Part shown: positions 44,344 through 53,142 of the stretch, one piece after another
Position numbering within the stretch: the first letter of the stretch is position 1
Layout: every line of letters begins with the position of its first letter
NCBI GenBank assembly: GCA_030431255.1
Contig: JAUIJL010000010.1
Location: 62,001-126,000 of the forward strand
Direction: 5' to 3'
DNA: 64,000 bases
Origin: Thermoanaerobaculia bacterium
GTDB taxonomy: Bacteria > Acidobacteriota > Thermoanaerobaculia > Multivoradales > J023
Position numbers and translations under genes: made by a program
Notes under the pieces: generated by a model
What the model was told of the DNA's origin: nothing
The model's database searches: none
Seen by the model: the letters and a program-made list of their open reading frames with translations, nothing else

Positions 44344-45981
44344 TCATCTGAGCCACAAGTCGTAACACCGATTGCGGTCCACAAAGTGAATGATCGAGCC
44401 CGGGGGCATGCCCCGCCGGTAGGCCGCATTGCCCAGGGCTTGTAAGTCGACGCCGGAATCGAGCAATTGGTTTTGAATCTTCTCCGGAACGATTTTCGCC
44501 AGATGCAGCACCTCTTGGGCGGGAAAATCGATTCGCAACACTTCCTCGGGTTTCTCTTCGAAGTCCCCGAGCTTCTGACCCGCTTCAAGCTCGGTCACCC
44601 GCAGGCTGAGCCGTCGAGCCAAGGGTCGGGGTGCACGGCGCAAGGCGGCGAGCTCGTCGGAAAGCGGCGCCGGCTCAAAGCACCGAGCCTTTTCCAGCAC
44701 CCTCTCCCCCACCGATGAGGTCAGCATGGGCCACCAACGAAGGTGGACGTCGAGGGTTTTCAAGTGTCGGCTCAAGCCGAGGAAGGCACGCAAGAGCAAG
44801 AGGCTGTCTGGGGGTCCGGAGGCCCGCAGCCACCAGCGAAGTTCTCCGAGGAGATCCCCGAGGCGCTCGCTCAAACGCCACTCTCGCAGATCGTAAGATC
44901 GGTCGAGCAGGAAGGGCTCGAAGAGCAAACGACACAGGGACGTGAGATCGACCGACAAATGCAGCAGCTTGCGGCCGTCGAAACCGAGCTCCACCAAGCA
45001 GGCGGCCACGTCGAGGCCGTCGCCTTCCCGCAGGCCGATAATCAGCCGCAACAGCGCGAGCCGACGACGCTCGTCCAACCGCAACAAACAGCCGAAATCG
45101 TAGAGCACCAGCTCGGGCGTCTCCCGGCCGTATCGACAGCCCAAGTTGCCCGCGTGCAAATCACCGTGCACCAGCCCTTTGGCGAAAAGGCCGTGCAGCG
45201 TGGAACGTAGCAGGGTGCTCGCCAAGCATCGACGCCGCCGAGGCGACCATGACCGAGCCTCGGCCAAGGGATGGGACGGCTCGAAGACCTGGAACAACAA
45301 TCCGGGTCGGCTGAGATCGGGGAAGGCTTCAGGCACCACCAGACCGGGAAAGCATACTTGTCGGCGATACGCTTCTTGATGGAGCGCCTCTTGTGGAGTG
45401 TCGAGCTCTTCGTCGAGATGGCGTTTCAGCAGATCCTTGTAGGTGTCGAGATCGAAACCGAAGCGTTTCACGGCACCCAAAGCGGGCATTCGTCCCGCCC
45501 ACTCCAGTTCGGCGGCCACCGCTTCGGCGATCCCCGGGTAGAGCACCTTGACCACCATTTCTTGCCCGAATCGCAGCCGGATTCGATGCACTTGGCCGAG
45601 GGAGGCGGCGGCAAAAGCCGCCTCGAGGTGATCTACCTTCGCTGCCGCCCCTGCTCCCATCCGCTGCTCGATCACCGGCCATATCTCGTTCAATGGCCGC
45701 GGCTCGACGGGCTCGGTCAACGAGTTGAGGGTGGAATCGTCCTCAAGAGTGCCCAACCATTGGCCGGCTTTCATCGACGCGCCGCGGGCGCCGATCAGCA
45801 GATCGGCCAGGGCTCTGCGGGCGGCTCCTTCGGTATCTTTGCGACGCCGATGGGCGTACCACATCAGACGCAGGAGAATCCCGAGTCGTCGGATGCGTTC
45901 TTGGATTCCCCTCAGACCACCGCCCTGCAGGGCGCGGGCGAAGGAACCCGTCCAGGAAGTGGTTTCAGCAGCTAAAGTCAT
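44344..45981 (-). CDS. ABC1/UbiB-type atypical protein kinase
   Basis: 545 residues from ATG 45981, overlapping the stop of the preceding gene by 17 bases; the frame remains open above but that belongs to the neighbour. ABC1-kinase motifs: FAAASLGQVHRIRL (Ala-rich loop), MVVKVLYPG, VHGDLHAGNLG (catalytic Asp) and YDFGCLL. The N-terminal helix holds LADLLIGARGASMKAGQWLG, corresponding to the KxGQ-type segment (MKAGQ). Family members support quinone synthesis or lipid metabolism by ATP use. Here it ends a signalling cluster with no quinone gene, so its job is unclear. No membrane helix seen. Confidence 0.88.
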   Translation of the reverse strand: MTLAAETTSWTGSFARALQGGGLRGIQERIRRLGILLRLMWYAHRRRKDTEGAARRALADLLIGARGASMKAGQWLGTLEDDSTLNSLTEPVEPRPLNEIWPVIEQRMGAGAAAKVDHLEAAFAAASLGQVHRIRLRFGQEMVVKVLYPGIAEAVAAELEWAGRMPALGAVKRFGFDLDTYKDLLKRHLDEELDTPQEALHQEAYRRQVCFPGLVVPEAFPDLSRPGLLFQVFEPSHPLAEARSWSPRRRRCLASTLLRSTLHGLFAKGLVHGDLHAGNLGCRYGRETPELVLYDFGCLLRLDERRRLALLRLIIGLREGDGLDVAACLVELGFDGRKLLHLSVDLTSLCRLLFEPFLLDRSYDLREWRLSERLGDLLGELRWWLRASGPPDSLLLLRAFLGLSRHLKTLDVHLRWWPMLTSSVGERVLEKARCFEPAPLSDELAALRRAPRPLARRLSLRVTELEAGQKLGDFEEKPEEVLRIDFPAQEVLHLAKIVPEKIQNQLLDSGVDLQALGNAAYRRGMPPGSIIHFVDRNRCYDLWLR

Positions 45982-46597
45982 CGGAATAGTCCTCTGGTCT
46001 GATGCCTTGATCGGCCAAGGCAGGAACGAGATGGTGGCGATAGAAACGCGGGCTCGATCGAATGAATCCACGAATCGCGTGGGCCTGTACGACCGGACCG
46101 CCGGCGGCGAGATGCTCGGCTTCGGCCACCGAGCCCTCACGGGCCAGATCGCGCCAGGTTTCCGGGGCCTTGCTCAGCAGGGAGACCAATAACGTCTCCG
46201 CATCTCGCCGCCAGGTGAGGACCGTGGGCAGATCGACGGGACGATCGAGCTCCGACTCTCGCAAGCGCCGCCACAAAACCAGCCGGTGGCCGTCCGGATC
46301 CTCGGCGCAAGCTCTCAGCTCTTGATCGGCTACCCGATGGGGTTCTCGGATCGGCTCCGCCCCGAGGCTCGATAGGGTGCTCAAGGCCCTACCGGGATCG
46401 ATGGTCTGAAGTCTCAGAGTCACCGTGGGAAAGGGAGCCGACCCTCGTCGCAGTCTCAAAACGATGCCGCCGGCTTCCAAATCCACGGAATCGAGAGACT
46501 CAGCGACCGGCTCAAAACCCGCTCCGCGCTCGTAGAGTCGTCGCGATCGGGCCAAACAGGTAATTGGAAGCTCCAGATGGGTCAATCCACAGCGCAC
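45965..46597 (-). CDS. VOC-like protein with unknown C-terminal domain
   Basis: 210 residues from GTG 46597, chosen because AGGAGG lies 5 bases upstream; the frame is open to 47110, but that part runs inside the receiver gene. First half is a divergent VOC fold (CGLTHLELPITCLARS, LYERGAGFEPV, ELRACAEDPDGHRLVLWRRL). The second half (LTWRRDAETLLVSLLSKAPE, HAIRGFIRSSPRFYRHHLVP) loosely resembles the PCP-reductase C-terminal domain; not certain. The metal site looks degenerate, so binding rather than catalysis is possible. It overlaps the ABC1-kinase gene, implying coupled translation. Confidence 0.68.
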   Translation of the reverse strand: MRCGLTHLELPITCLARSRRLYERGAGFEPVAESLDSVDLEAGGIVLRLRRGSAPFPTVTLRLQTIDPGRALSTLSSLGAEPIREPHRVADQELRACAEDPDGHRLVLWRRLRESELDRPVDLPTVLTWRRDAETLLVSLLSKAPETWRDLAREGSVAEAEHLAAGGPVVQAHAIRGFIRSSPRFYRHHLVPALADQGIRPEDYSDDFSC

Positions 46598-46722
46598 GAT
46601 TCCTCCTTTCTCTCCGACAGCTGGAGATCCCGAATCCCCAGGCACTCCGATCTCTCCGCGCGCCCAACTTATGAGCTCATCGAGGGTCGGTGGAGACTCG
46701 GGACCTCCATGACCTAACCGGC

Positions 46723-47943
46723 TCACGACGGCAACGAGTCCGTAATCTTGGGCGCTGCCGAGCGGACCGCGGACCAACCCATTCCCAAATTGCAGGGTCT
46801 GCGGGTCACCAAAGTCAGCACCGCTTCGCGTTCCGGAATCTTGACGACGAAATGCTCCAAGTTCGTGGTGGATAGATGGGCTTGCTGCATAAAGTGATCG
46901 GTCTCGAGGTCTCCCCGCTGAGACTTCACGAGCTTTTCGACTCGAAGAATTTCTTTTCCCCGAAATAGATTGGTCACCGCCGCCGACACCGCCTCGAAGT
47001 GATCCGTGCTGAAGGCGGAGTCGAAGTGTCCGGCAAGCATGGTGCCGGAATCGAGGTCCACCACGTTGGAAGCCACAGCCTCGGGGGTTTCCGTCACCAG
47101 CTCGCGGCAAAAGGCCCGAAGATCCTCCACCTTCATGCCATGGCTCTTTTCGGAAATGCTCTGTACCTGAAGATTCATCACCGGAAGGTCCGGCTCCGGA
47201 AGGGAAGGTGTCTCAAGGGATTCCGGTGCTTCCGACTCGTCGTCTTCGATCTGCTCGCCCCGCTGTCGCCGGGCTTCGTCTTTGAGCCGAGTCGCTTCAA
47301 GAAGCAGGAATCCGAACGACGCGTCGATGCTTCGCGGATGGTCCGGCGGTGATTCTTTGAGCACCTTGAACGCCGGATGGGGCCATTCCACGAGAGAGTT
47401 GAAGGCCTCAATACCCTCGAGCGGCCCGCTGTCGGCATGCACGATCTCACCGTCGTCCATGTAGATATGCCCCACATGATCGTCGTGACGCAGGCGCACC
47501 GCCGCAGTCTTCTTGCCCATATTCAGGACTTGCAGGATGTCGATGAAGGTAATGCCGTTGATGCTGCCCGAAAACTCTTGATGTTTCAGGGCGGTGCGAA
47601 CGCTCTCGATCAGCTCTGGAAGCTCAAAGGGTTTGGGAAGAAATTTCAGCACCCCACCGGTGTCCTCCTCCCGGAAGGCCGCCACCGAGGCAAACGCGCT
47701 GATTAAGATGACCTTGGTGGGAATGCGTTGACGGCGCAGATCCATGAGGAAGTCGATTCCGCTGCGCCCCGGTAGCCGGATATCGCTGACCACCACCTGG
47801 GGCCAGCCGTGCTCTTGAATTTTCTCGTCTGCGGCCTCTGCGCTTTCAGCCGCAATCACCCAAAGCCCTTCGATCGCGGCTTCGATACCATCGACCACGG
47901 ATTCCCGGAGACCGTCTTCATCTTCGACTATCAAAACGTCCAT
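46723..47943 (-). CDS. Receiver / DUF4388 / roadblock-like response regulator
   Basis: 406 residues; GGAG precedes the ATG. Receiver at 1-115 with VEDED, phosphoacceptor VVSDIRLPG (D54) and LPKPFEL (K104). Residues about 120-225 are a DUF4388 (PATAN-like) domain: FSGSINGITFIDILQVLNMG, VRLRHDDHVGHIYMDDGEIV. The C-terminal ~130 residues (LVTETPEAVASNVVDLDSG, MLAGHFDSAF, FVVKIPEREAVLTLVTRR) look like a roadblock/LC7-type module. Such proteins are non-DNA-binding outputs of two-component systems, linked to motility or GTPase control. It has its own sigma-54-like promoter candidate and sits downstream of a terminator. Confidence 0.85.
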   Translation of the reverse strand: MDVLIVEDEDGLRESVVDGIEAAIEGLWVIAAESAEAADEKIQEHGWPQVVVSDIRLPGRSGIDFLMDLRRQRIPTKVILISAFASVAAFREEDTGGVLKFLPKPFELPELIESVRTALKHQEFSGSINGITFIDILQVLNMGKKTAAVRLRHDDHVGHIYMDDGEIVHADSGPLEGIEAFNSLVEWPHPAFKVLKESPPDHPRSIDASFGFLLLEATRLKDEARRQRGEQIEDDESEAPESLETPSLPEPDLPVMNLQVQSISEKSHGMKVEDLRAFCRELVTETPEAVASNVVDLDSGTMLAGHFDSAFSTDHFEAVSAAVTNLFRGKEILRVEKLVKSQRGDLETDHFMQQAHLSTTNLEHFVVKIPEREAVLTLVTRRPCNLGMGWSAVRSAAPKITDSLPS

Positions 47944-47998
47944 GGCGGCCTCCGGTCGGTGATCGGTGAAGGTTTCTCAACAACACACCGCTAAGAGA

Positions 47999-48013
47999 GC
48001 AAAAGCCATACCA
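47999..48013 (-). promoter_or_regulatory. Candidate sigma-54 promoter
   Basis: - strand TGG-TATG-GCTT-TTGC: GG and GC separated by exactly 10 bases, matching the -24/-12 rule, with a partial -24 match. It would start transcription about 45 bases before the receiver/DUF4388 gene. Confidence 0.5.
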
Positions 48014-48065
48014 CCGAAGAAAAATCACCAAGATGATCCGTAACTCCAATAAATACAGAAGATAC

Positions 48066-48095
48066 AAAAATACCCTCAGAGGACCTGAGGGTATT
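48066..48095 (-). terminator. Rho-independent terminator of the NtrC-regulator operon
   Basis: AATACCCTCAG / CTGAGGGTATT, 11-base perfect stem with a 5-base loop; on the - strand it ends in TTTTT. It separates the operon ending at 48170 from the next gene. Confidence 0.9.
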
Positions 48096-48169
48096 CGAAT
48101 AGATTTCGACTCAGAATAGATCAGTGAATTTGAGTCGCCGCCTCAGATTGAGACAATAGGCGCGAGGAA

Positions 48170-49555
48170 TCAATCCTTGGACAGCTTTCGGATCAGAGTG
48201 GACCTTGCGATGCCCAACGCTTTGGCCGCCTGGGTTCGATTGCCGTCAAAGCGCTCTAGGGCCCGACGAATGAGGCGCTGCTCCGCCTGCTCCAGGGTCG
48301 GCAAGGAGTCGGGGGAGCGATCCTCAGCGGAAGGTGAGGACGAGGAGTCGGCGGAGGACGCCGATCGCACCTTCGGATGCCGATCGAGCGCCAAATCGTC
48401 GACATCGATCTTCTCTCCTCGGCTCACCACCACCGCCCGCTCCACCACGTTGCGGAGCTCACGGACATTTCCGGGCCACGGATAGGAGCGCATGGCACCG
48501 AGGGCTTCGTCGGTGAAATCCAGGGTCTTGCCACGGCGGGTGAAGCGGCCGCAAAAGAGACGGGCCAAGGGCTCGATATCCTCAACGCGTCGACGCAGGG
48601 GAGGCACCTCGAGGGCGATGGCATTCAGGCGGTAGAGCAGATCCTCACGCAGCTCGCCGGCCTCGGCGAGCCGACGGAGATCCTTATTCGAAGCGGCGAT
48701 CAATCGCACGTCGGCCTCGATCTCCTCGCTGCCACCGACCCGGCGGAATCGCCCGGTTTCGAGCACCCGCAGCAAGGCCGCTTGCACCTCCAAAGGCATC
48801 TCGGCGACTTCGTCCAGCAGCAACGTGCCGCCCTTGGCCAGCTCGAAGAGGCCGCGGTGGCGTTCCGTGGCGCCGGTGAACGCGCCACGCTCGTGGCCGA
48901 AGAGCTCGGATCTCAACAGCCGACGGTCCAGCTCACCACAATTCAACGCCACGAAAGAAGCGTCCCGCCGCGCCGACGAATCGTGGATCAAACGGCATAC
49001 GTGCTCTTTGCCCGCTCCGGTTTCGCCGCTCACCAGCACGGGCGGCTCGTGCTCGGACTCCCCCACCAAGAGCACCTCGCGGTAGAGATCTTTCATCGCC
49101 CGAGACCTGGATTCCGGACGCGGATGCCGTCGCCGATGCAAGGTCTCCACCCGTCGGCGCAACAGCTCGCCGGCTTGTTGGGTCCGATGCTCGAGCACCC
49201 GCTCCACCCGATGTAGAAGAACCGTCGTGTCGAAAGGTTTGGTCAGATAGTCGTGGGCACCGCGACGAAGGGCCTGAATCGCCGTATTTACCGAGTGGTC
49301 GGCGGTCAGCATAATCGTCGCGGGTCCGACCTCGCCGTCCTCCAACAGCTCGAACCCGGAGCCGTCGGGCAGGCTGACATCTAAAAGCATCAGGTCGAAA
49401 GACTCTTTCTTCAACAGGGCGCGGGCCTCTTCGAGGCTGTGCACCGCGGCCACCCGATGCCCCCGAGCAGCCAGAAGCTCGCTGATGGGTGCCGCGATCA
49501 GGGGCTCGTCTTCCACCAGCAGAAGTCTGCCGCTCGGAGGGCTTTTCCCGGCCAT
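48170..49555 (-). CDS. NtrC-family sigma-54-dependent response regulator
   Basis: 461 residues. Receiver 8-125: VEDEP, phosphoacceptor LMLLDVSLPDG (D59), MLTADHS (T84), YLTKPF (K106). AAA+ domain from about 150: SGETGAGKEHVCRL (Walker A; Ala replaces the usual Thr), GAFTGATERHRG (the loop that contacts sigma-54), LLLDEVAEMP (Walker B). FIS-type helix-turn-helix at the end (LERFDGNRTQAAKALGIA, STLIRKL). All parts needed for activating sigma-54 RNA polymerase are present. Its start overlaps the stop of the kinase gene (TGATG). With a sigma-54 promoter in front of the operon, self-activation is likely. Confidence 0.95.
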   Translation of the reverse strand: MAGKSPPSGRLLLVEDEPLIAAPISELLAARGHRVAAVHSLEEARALLKKESFDLMLLDVSLPDGSGFELLEDGEVGPATIMLTADHSVNTAIQALRRGAHDYLTKPFDTTVLLHRVERVLEHRTQQAGELLRRRVETLHRRRHPRPESRSRAMKDLYREVLLVGESEHEPPVLVSGETGAGKEHVCRLIHDSSARRDASFVALNCGELDRRLLRSELFGHERGAFTGATERHRGLFELAKGGTLLLDEVAEMPLEVQAALLRVLETGRFRRVGGSEEIEADVRLIAASNKDLRRLAEAGELREDLLYRLNAIALEVPPLRRRVEDIEPLARLFCGRFTRRGKTLDFTDEALGAMRSYPWPGNVRELRNVVERAVVVSRGEKIDVDDLALDRHPKVRSASSADSSSSPSAEDRSPDSLPTLEQAEQRLIRRALERFDGNRTQAAKALGIARSTLIRKLSKD

Positions 49556-50775
49556 CAGGCACCCGAACCGGATCTAAAGGTCAAGAAAACCTTCGTCCCC
49601 ACCCCCTCACGACTGTCCACTGCGATCAAGCCACCCATCGAGCGCATCAGAAAAGCCGCCCGAGCCATGCCGATTCCGGTGCCGCTGCTCTTGGTGGTGA
49701 AAAACGGCTGAAAGATCCGCCCGAGGTCACCGGGGCTGATGCCGCAGCCGGTATCCTGAACCGTGACCACCACCTCATTCTCGTGGGATTGGGCGGTCAC
49801 CGACACCTGGTCGCCTTCGCCGCAGGCTTCCAAGGCGTTGGTCAACAGATTGGCCAACACTTCGTCCACCGCGGCCGACGACGCATGCAACATCAAACCG
49901 GGCTCGTCGTCGAGCTTGAGAGTGACTCCCGCAGCTCGGGCCGGATCGATGAAGATACCCCACAAACGCTCAAAGGCCGCGTGAGCTTCCACCTTCTGCA
50001 ATCGACCCAGACTGGCTCCCCGATTCAGCACCCGATGCACGATCGACCAAATTCGCTCCGTGCCGTCCAGAATCCGCTTCAAATAGACCTGCTTCTTCTT
50101 TTCGTCGAACGTCTCGTAATGGCTGGCCAGCACTTGCAAAGACGTTTTCACCCCCGCCAGCGGATTGCCTATTTCGTGGGCCAACCCCCGGGCCATGTAG
50201 TCCAAGACCTCGTCTTGGTTGCGTTGAAAGAGACGCTTCCGCTCTCGATCCAAATCGGTGATGTCCCTCAGCACCACCACCACGAATCGCCCACCGGCCT
50301 CTTCCTCGAGGTCGGGGATGCGGTGCCAACCCACCTCGAGAACCCGCTCCAACACAGGATCCTCCACCTCGATTCCGCGAAGCTTCATGCCCGCCTCGGT
50401 GGACTCACTGACCGATCGCCAACCTCTCAGAAGGTAGCAATGCTTATTGTCGCATCCGGGGTGCAACCATTCGTGGAGCGGACGGTTGACCGCGGATTCT
50501 ACGGAGCCCAACCCCCATTGCTCGAGCACATTGTTGGCCCGGAGGATCAGGCCCTGGTCATCGACCATGAAAATCAGCTCGTCGAGCACGTTGACCGTAG
50601 CCATCCACTCGCTGCAGCTTCTGCGAAACCGCGCCAGAAGATCCGCCACGGCAGGTGTTAGGCTCGCCGCCAGCAAAAGCTCCTCCAAACGCCGTGAGTC
50701 GAGGTCCAAGGCCTGAGGGCCCGGGTCTACCAAATCCAATAATCGAAAGTCGCCACTTGCATCCGCCTGATTCAT
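49555..50775 (-). CDS. PAS-domain soluble sensor histidine kinase
   Basis: 406 residues. PAS domain about 55-180 (VNVLDELIFMVDDQGLILRA) with an unusual HPGCDNKHCYLLRGW segment (Cys108, Cys113) that could bind metal or heme. H-box ARGLAHEIGNPLAGVKTSLQ (His200), N-box LANLLTNALEACGEGDQV, and GTGIGMARAAFLMRSMGG. No membrane helix, so it senses an internal signal. It is translationally coupled to the NtrC-type regulator gene, its obvious partner. Confidence 0.93.
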   Translation of the reverse strand: MNQADASGDFRLLDLVDPGPQALDLDSRRLEELLLAASLTPAVADLLARFRRSCSEWMATVNVLDELIFMVDDQGLILRANNVLEQWGLGSVESAVNRPLHEWLHPGCDNKHCYLLRGWRSVSESTEAGMKLRGIEVEDPVLERVLEVGWHRIPDLEEEAGGRFVVVVLRDITDLDRERKRLFQRNQDEVLDYMARGLAHEIGNPLAGVKTSLQVLASHYETFDEKKKQVYLKRILDGTERIWSIVHRVLNRGASLGRLQKVEAHAAFERLWGIFIDPARAAGVTLKLDDEPGLMLHASSAAVDEVLANLLTNALEACGEGDQVSVTAQSHENEVVVTVQDTGCGISPGDLGRIFQPFFTTKSSGTGIGMARAAFLMRSMGGLIAVDSREGVGTKVFLTFRSGSGA

Positions 50776-50875
50776 TTCCGATCCTCCCGAGGCCTTTGGC
50801 CTGCTGCTGTTTCATTCCAGTGTTCTGCTCATGACGGAAGAAGATTCAAAATCAGCTCAAGGCAATGGGCTGCGA

Positions 50876-51562
50876 TCAGTCTCCATGGTGGTGGATATCC
50901 GAAAGGATGCTCAGCAATTGCTTCGCGTTGGGTAGAGAGCTTTCGCCGGTATCTCTCGCAAGCCGATCCAAGTCGACCAAGCTCTCCTTTCTGAGATACC
51001 GAATACACATGCCGACCGAGAGGACAAAAGCCTCTCGAATACCTCTACCTTCCGTGGCGATGGTTGAAAATATCTGCAGGTCGGCACCGATACGGTCACG
51101 GATCTTCCCGAGATCCACGGCCTCGGGAAGATCCTGTTTGTTGGCTTGAACCAGAATCGGGATCGGCCGATGTCGAGATTTGAGCTGGCGCCGAAGGGTG
51201 GTCAAACGCTCCAAGGAGCCCGCAAACCCTGTGGTGCTGGAATCGAGCACGAAAATCACAACGTCCGCGGCCGCGATAATCATGGATCTGCGCCGTGACA
51301 AAACCTTTTGCCCGGGCACGCTGAGCACTCGATAGTGGATCGGGCGATCCAAGAGACGGCCCCCTTCCAAATCCAACCAGTCGAAATAGAGCGTCCGCCC
51401 GTCTCGCTCCTCGAAGGTCTGAGCAGACCGGTCGAAGCAACGGGCCAACGCCCTCACCGACTCGGTTTTACCCGAACGGGGGATGCCGTCGTAAACCACA
51501 TGCAATACGAGATTGCCGGTTTCCGGGTGGAGCATTGCCATTTCAGCACGTTCTCGGATCAC
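50876..51562 (-). CDS. MglA-like small GTPase
   Basis: 228 residues from GTG 51562 (ATG 51541 is an alternative start). P-loop YDGIPRSGKTESVRAL, G3 motif SVPGQKVLSRRR (PGQ as in MglA-type GTPases), and G4 VQANKQDLPEAVD. No membrane anchor. MglA proteins switch between GTP and GDP states under control of roadblock-domain partners (MglB). A roadblock gene lies directly upstream in the same operon, so the pair is a likely GTPase/activator module feeding the downstream kinase and regulator. Length is slightly more than a minimal MglA. Confidence 0.88.
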   Translation of the reverse strand: MIRERAEMAMLHPETGNLVLHVVYDGIPRSGKTESVRALARCFDRSAQTFEERDGRTLYFDWLDLEGGRLLDRPIHYRVLSVPGQKVLSRRRSMIIAAADVVIFVLDSSTTGFAGSLERLTTLRRQLKSRHRPIPILVQANKQDLPEAVDLGKIRDRIGADLQIFSTIATEGRGIREAFVLSVGMCIRYLRKESLVDLDRLARDTGESSLPNAKQLLSILSDIHHHGD

Positions 51563-51657
51563 CCATCACGGCCTTGTGGCTCAAACATATATTCATATGT
51601 CAGCCGGCGATTCGAGGCCGATCGTTCAGTGAATCCGCGGCCGGAGCACTAGGCCCG

Positions 51658-52020
51658 CTAAACCGTGAGCTCCTTGATCAGTCCGGCCAGCTTGTGGCGC
51701 GCAAGGGCGAGATTCGCCTTTTTCCGATCAAAGGCCATGTACAGAAAAAGGGTCGTGCCCGTCTGGGGAAAAATCAGATGATATTCCCGTCCCAAGGTAA
51801 TCAAAATGTCCTCGATCCGGTCGTCGAGATTCAGAGAGGTCATGACTTTTCGCTTGGATCGGACGACTTCGGAATTTCCGGCCGCGGCCACCTCGAGGTC
51901 GAAGCCGACGCGGCTGCCCGCCGTCCCCAAGCAGAGCCCACTTTCGTAGTCCGCCAAGGCCACCCCAATCGCGCCGTCTATTTCCATAGCCGCAGCCAAA
52001 GTTTCATTAAGATCACTCAT
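51658..52020 (-). CDS. Roadblock/LC7 (MglB-like) protein
   Basis: 120 residues. One roadblock domain: LNETLAAAMEIDGAIGVALA, DYESGLCLGTAGS, AAAGNSEVVRSKRKVM, REYHLIFPQTGTTLFLYMAF, KANLALARHKL. AAGGGAG precedes the ATG. It is the first gene of the operon (with the GTPase, kinase and NtrC-type regulator) and probably the GTPase's activating partner. Length fits a single-domain roadblock protein. Confidence 0.9.
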   Translation of the reverse strand: MSDLNETLAAAMEIDGAIGVALADYESGLCLGTAGSRVGFDLEVAAAGNSEVVRSKRKVMTSLNLDDRIEDILITLGREYHLIFPQTGTTLFLYMAFDRKKANLALARHKLAGLIKELTV

Positions 52021-52174
52021 GACAGTGCTCCCTTAGTGATGAATTAATACAATGATGCAACATCTTGTTGGACCGAATCGGTCAGCAGAAAGGGATTTAC
52101 GCCTACTCAGACGTTGCCCTCCCCGATCCTAATTCCATGCGGGAAGAAGGAGCTCACCGAGAGTCTCGTTTTGG

Positions 52175-52191
52175 AAGCAAAGGTAGTGCCA
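52175..52191 (-). promoter_or_regulatory. Sigma-54 promoter of the roadblock/GTPase/kinase/NtrC operon
   Basis: - strand TGGCAC-TACCT-TTGCTT: GG-N10-GC spacing and near-exact -24 (TGGCAC) and -12 (TTGCT) elements. Expected start about 52166, leader ~146 bases. The last operon gene encodes an NtrC-type activator, which suits positive autoregulation. Confidence 0.75.
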
Positions 52192-52229
52192 AACTTTGCA
52201 CCACCATTATAACCATCTCTCTCGCCCGC

Positions 52230-52244
52230 GACAACTAAATTGTC
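52230..52244. promoter_or_regulatory. Inverted repeat upstream of the sigma-54 promoter
   Basis: GACAA-CTAAA-TTGTC, about 65-80 bases upstream of the expected start. It could be an activator site; short, so weak. Confidence 0.3.
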
Positions 52245-52400
52245 AAAGTTTTCCAGCGCACGATTCCTCTGAGCGAAGACCTGCTACGCAAGTGGCTTTC
52301 ACAATCTCTATCGTCGGCGGAACGTCCAACTTCCGAAGCCGTGCGCTGACGGGTCGAGGCTCGATATAGTGAAGCCACACCCAACGACTTTGGAGGCAGA

Positions 52401-53132
52401 GTGACTGATAGCAACGATTCCGCTGAGCAGACCGGCAGTCGAGACGCCTCGGCCAGGCCGATCTCACAGGTGATCCGCCGGCGCCTATTGCAAGCCGGCC
52501 GCCGCTTCCACGCCAACGACAGCATCGCCGACATGCTCCAGCCCGGCGAGAACGAGCTCCTGTTGGCCGAGGTCGCCGAGCAGTTGCAGAGCGTGTTGGA
52601 GTCGCTGGTGATCGATACCGAAAACGACCACAACACCCGCGAGACCGCCCAGCGTGTGGCCAAGATGTTCGTTAAGGAAGTCTTCCGCGGCCGCTATGAG
52701 CCGCCCCCCCCGGTGACCGAATTTCCGAATATCGCCAATCTCAACGAGCTGATGATCGTCGGTCCGGTAACGGTGCGCAGCGCCTGCTCCCACCACCTCT
52801 GCCCGATCATCGGAAAAGTGTGGGTAGGCGTGATGCCCAACGAGCACTCTGAGCTGATCGGGCTGTCCAAATATGCCCGTCTGGTGGAATGGGTCATGGC
52901 CCGACCACAAATTCAGGAAGAGGCGGTCATCCAGCTCGCGGACCTGCTGCAGGACAAGATGCGTCCGGACGGTCTCGCCATCGTCTTGCGCGCGGATCAC
53001 TACTGCATGCAATGGCGCGGGGTCAAAGACATGGATTCCAAAATGGTCAACAGCGTGATGCGCGGAAGCTTCTTGAAAAATCCCAACCTGCGACGGGAAT
53101 TCCTCTCGCTGCTCCACGACAAGACCCCGTGA
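52401..53132 (+). CDS. folE: GTP cyclohydrolase I
   Basis: 243 residues from GTG 52401. Converts GTP to dihydroneopterin triphosphate, first step of folate/pterin synthesis. Family features: VIDTENDHNTRETAQRVAKM, zinc-site VRSACSHHLCPIIGK, GVMPNEHSELIGLSKYARLV, MRPDGLAIVLRADHYCMQWRG and DSKMVNSVMRGSFL. All zinc ligands (Cys, His, later Cys) are in place. The N-terminal 45 residues are variable. The next gene (BLUF) starts 10 bases later, so they share an mRNA. Confidence 0.95.
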   Translation: MTDSNDSAEQTGSRDASARPISQVIRRRLLQAGRRFHANDSIADMLQPGENELLLAEVAEQLQSVLESLVIDTENDHNTRETAQRVAKMFVKEVFRGRYEPPPPVTEFPNIANLNELMIVGPVTVRSACSHHLCPIIGKVWVGVMPNEHSELIGLSKYARLVEWVMARPQIQEEAVIQLADLLQDKMRPDGLAIVLRADHYCMQWRGVKDMDSKMVNSVMRGSFLKNPNLRREFLSLLHDKTP

Positions 53133-53142
53133 GGAGAAGCCC

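Larger units (their letters stand above)
52021..52400. other. Divergent intergenic region, 380 bases
   Basis: Separates the - strand roadblock operon from the + strand folE-BLUF operon. It carries a consensus-like sigma-54 promoter (52175-52191, - strand) and a short inverted repeat upstream of it. For folE I see only the ribosome site (GGAGG, 4 bases from GTG 52401), no clear promoter. No RNA gene or supported small gene. Confidence 0.6.

Noticed and set aside
46598-47110. Upstream extension of the VOC-like frame to 47110
   Set aside because: It runs inside the receiver/DUF4388 gene. AGGAGG before GTG 46597 decides the start.
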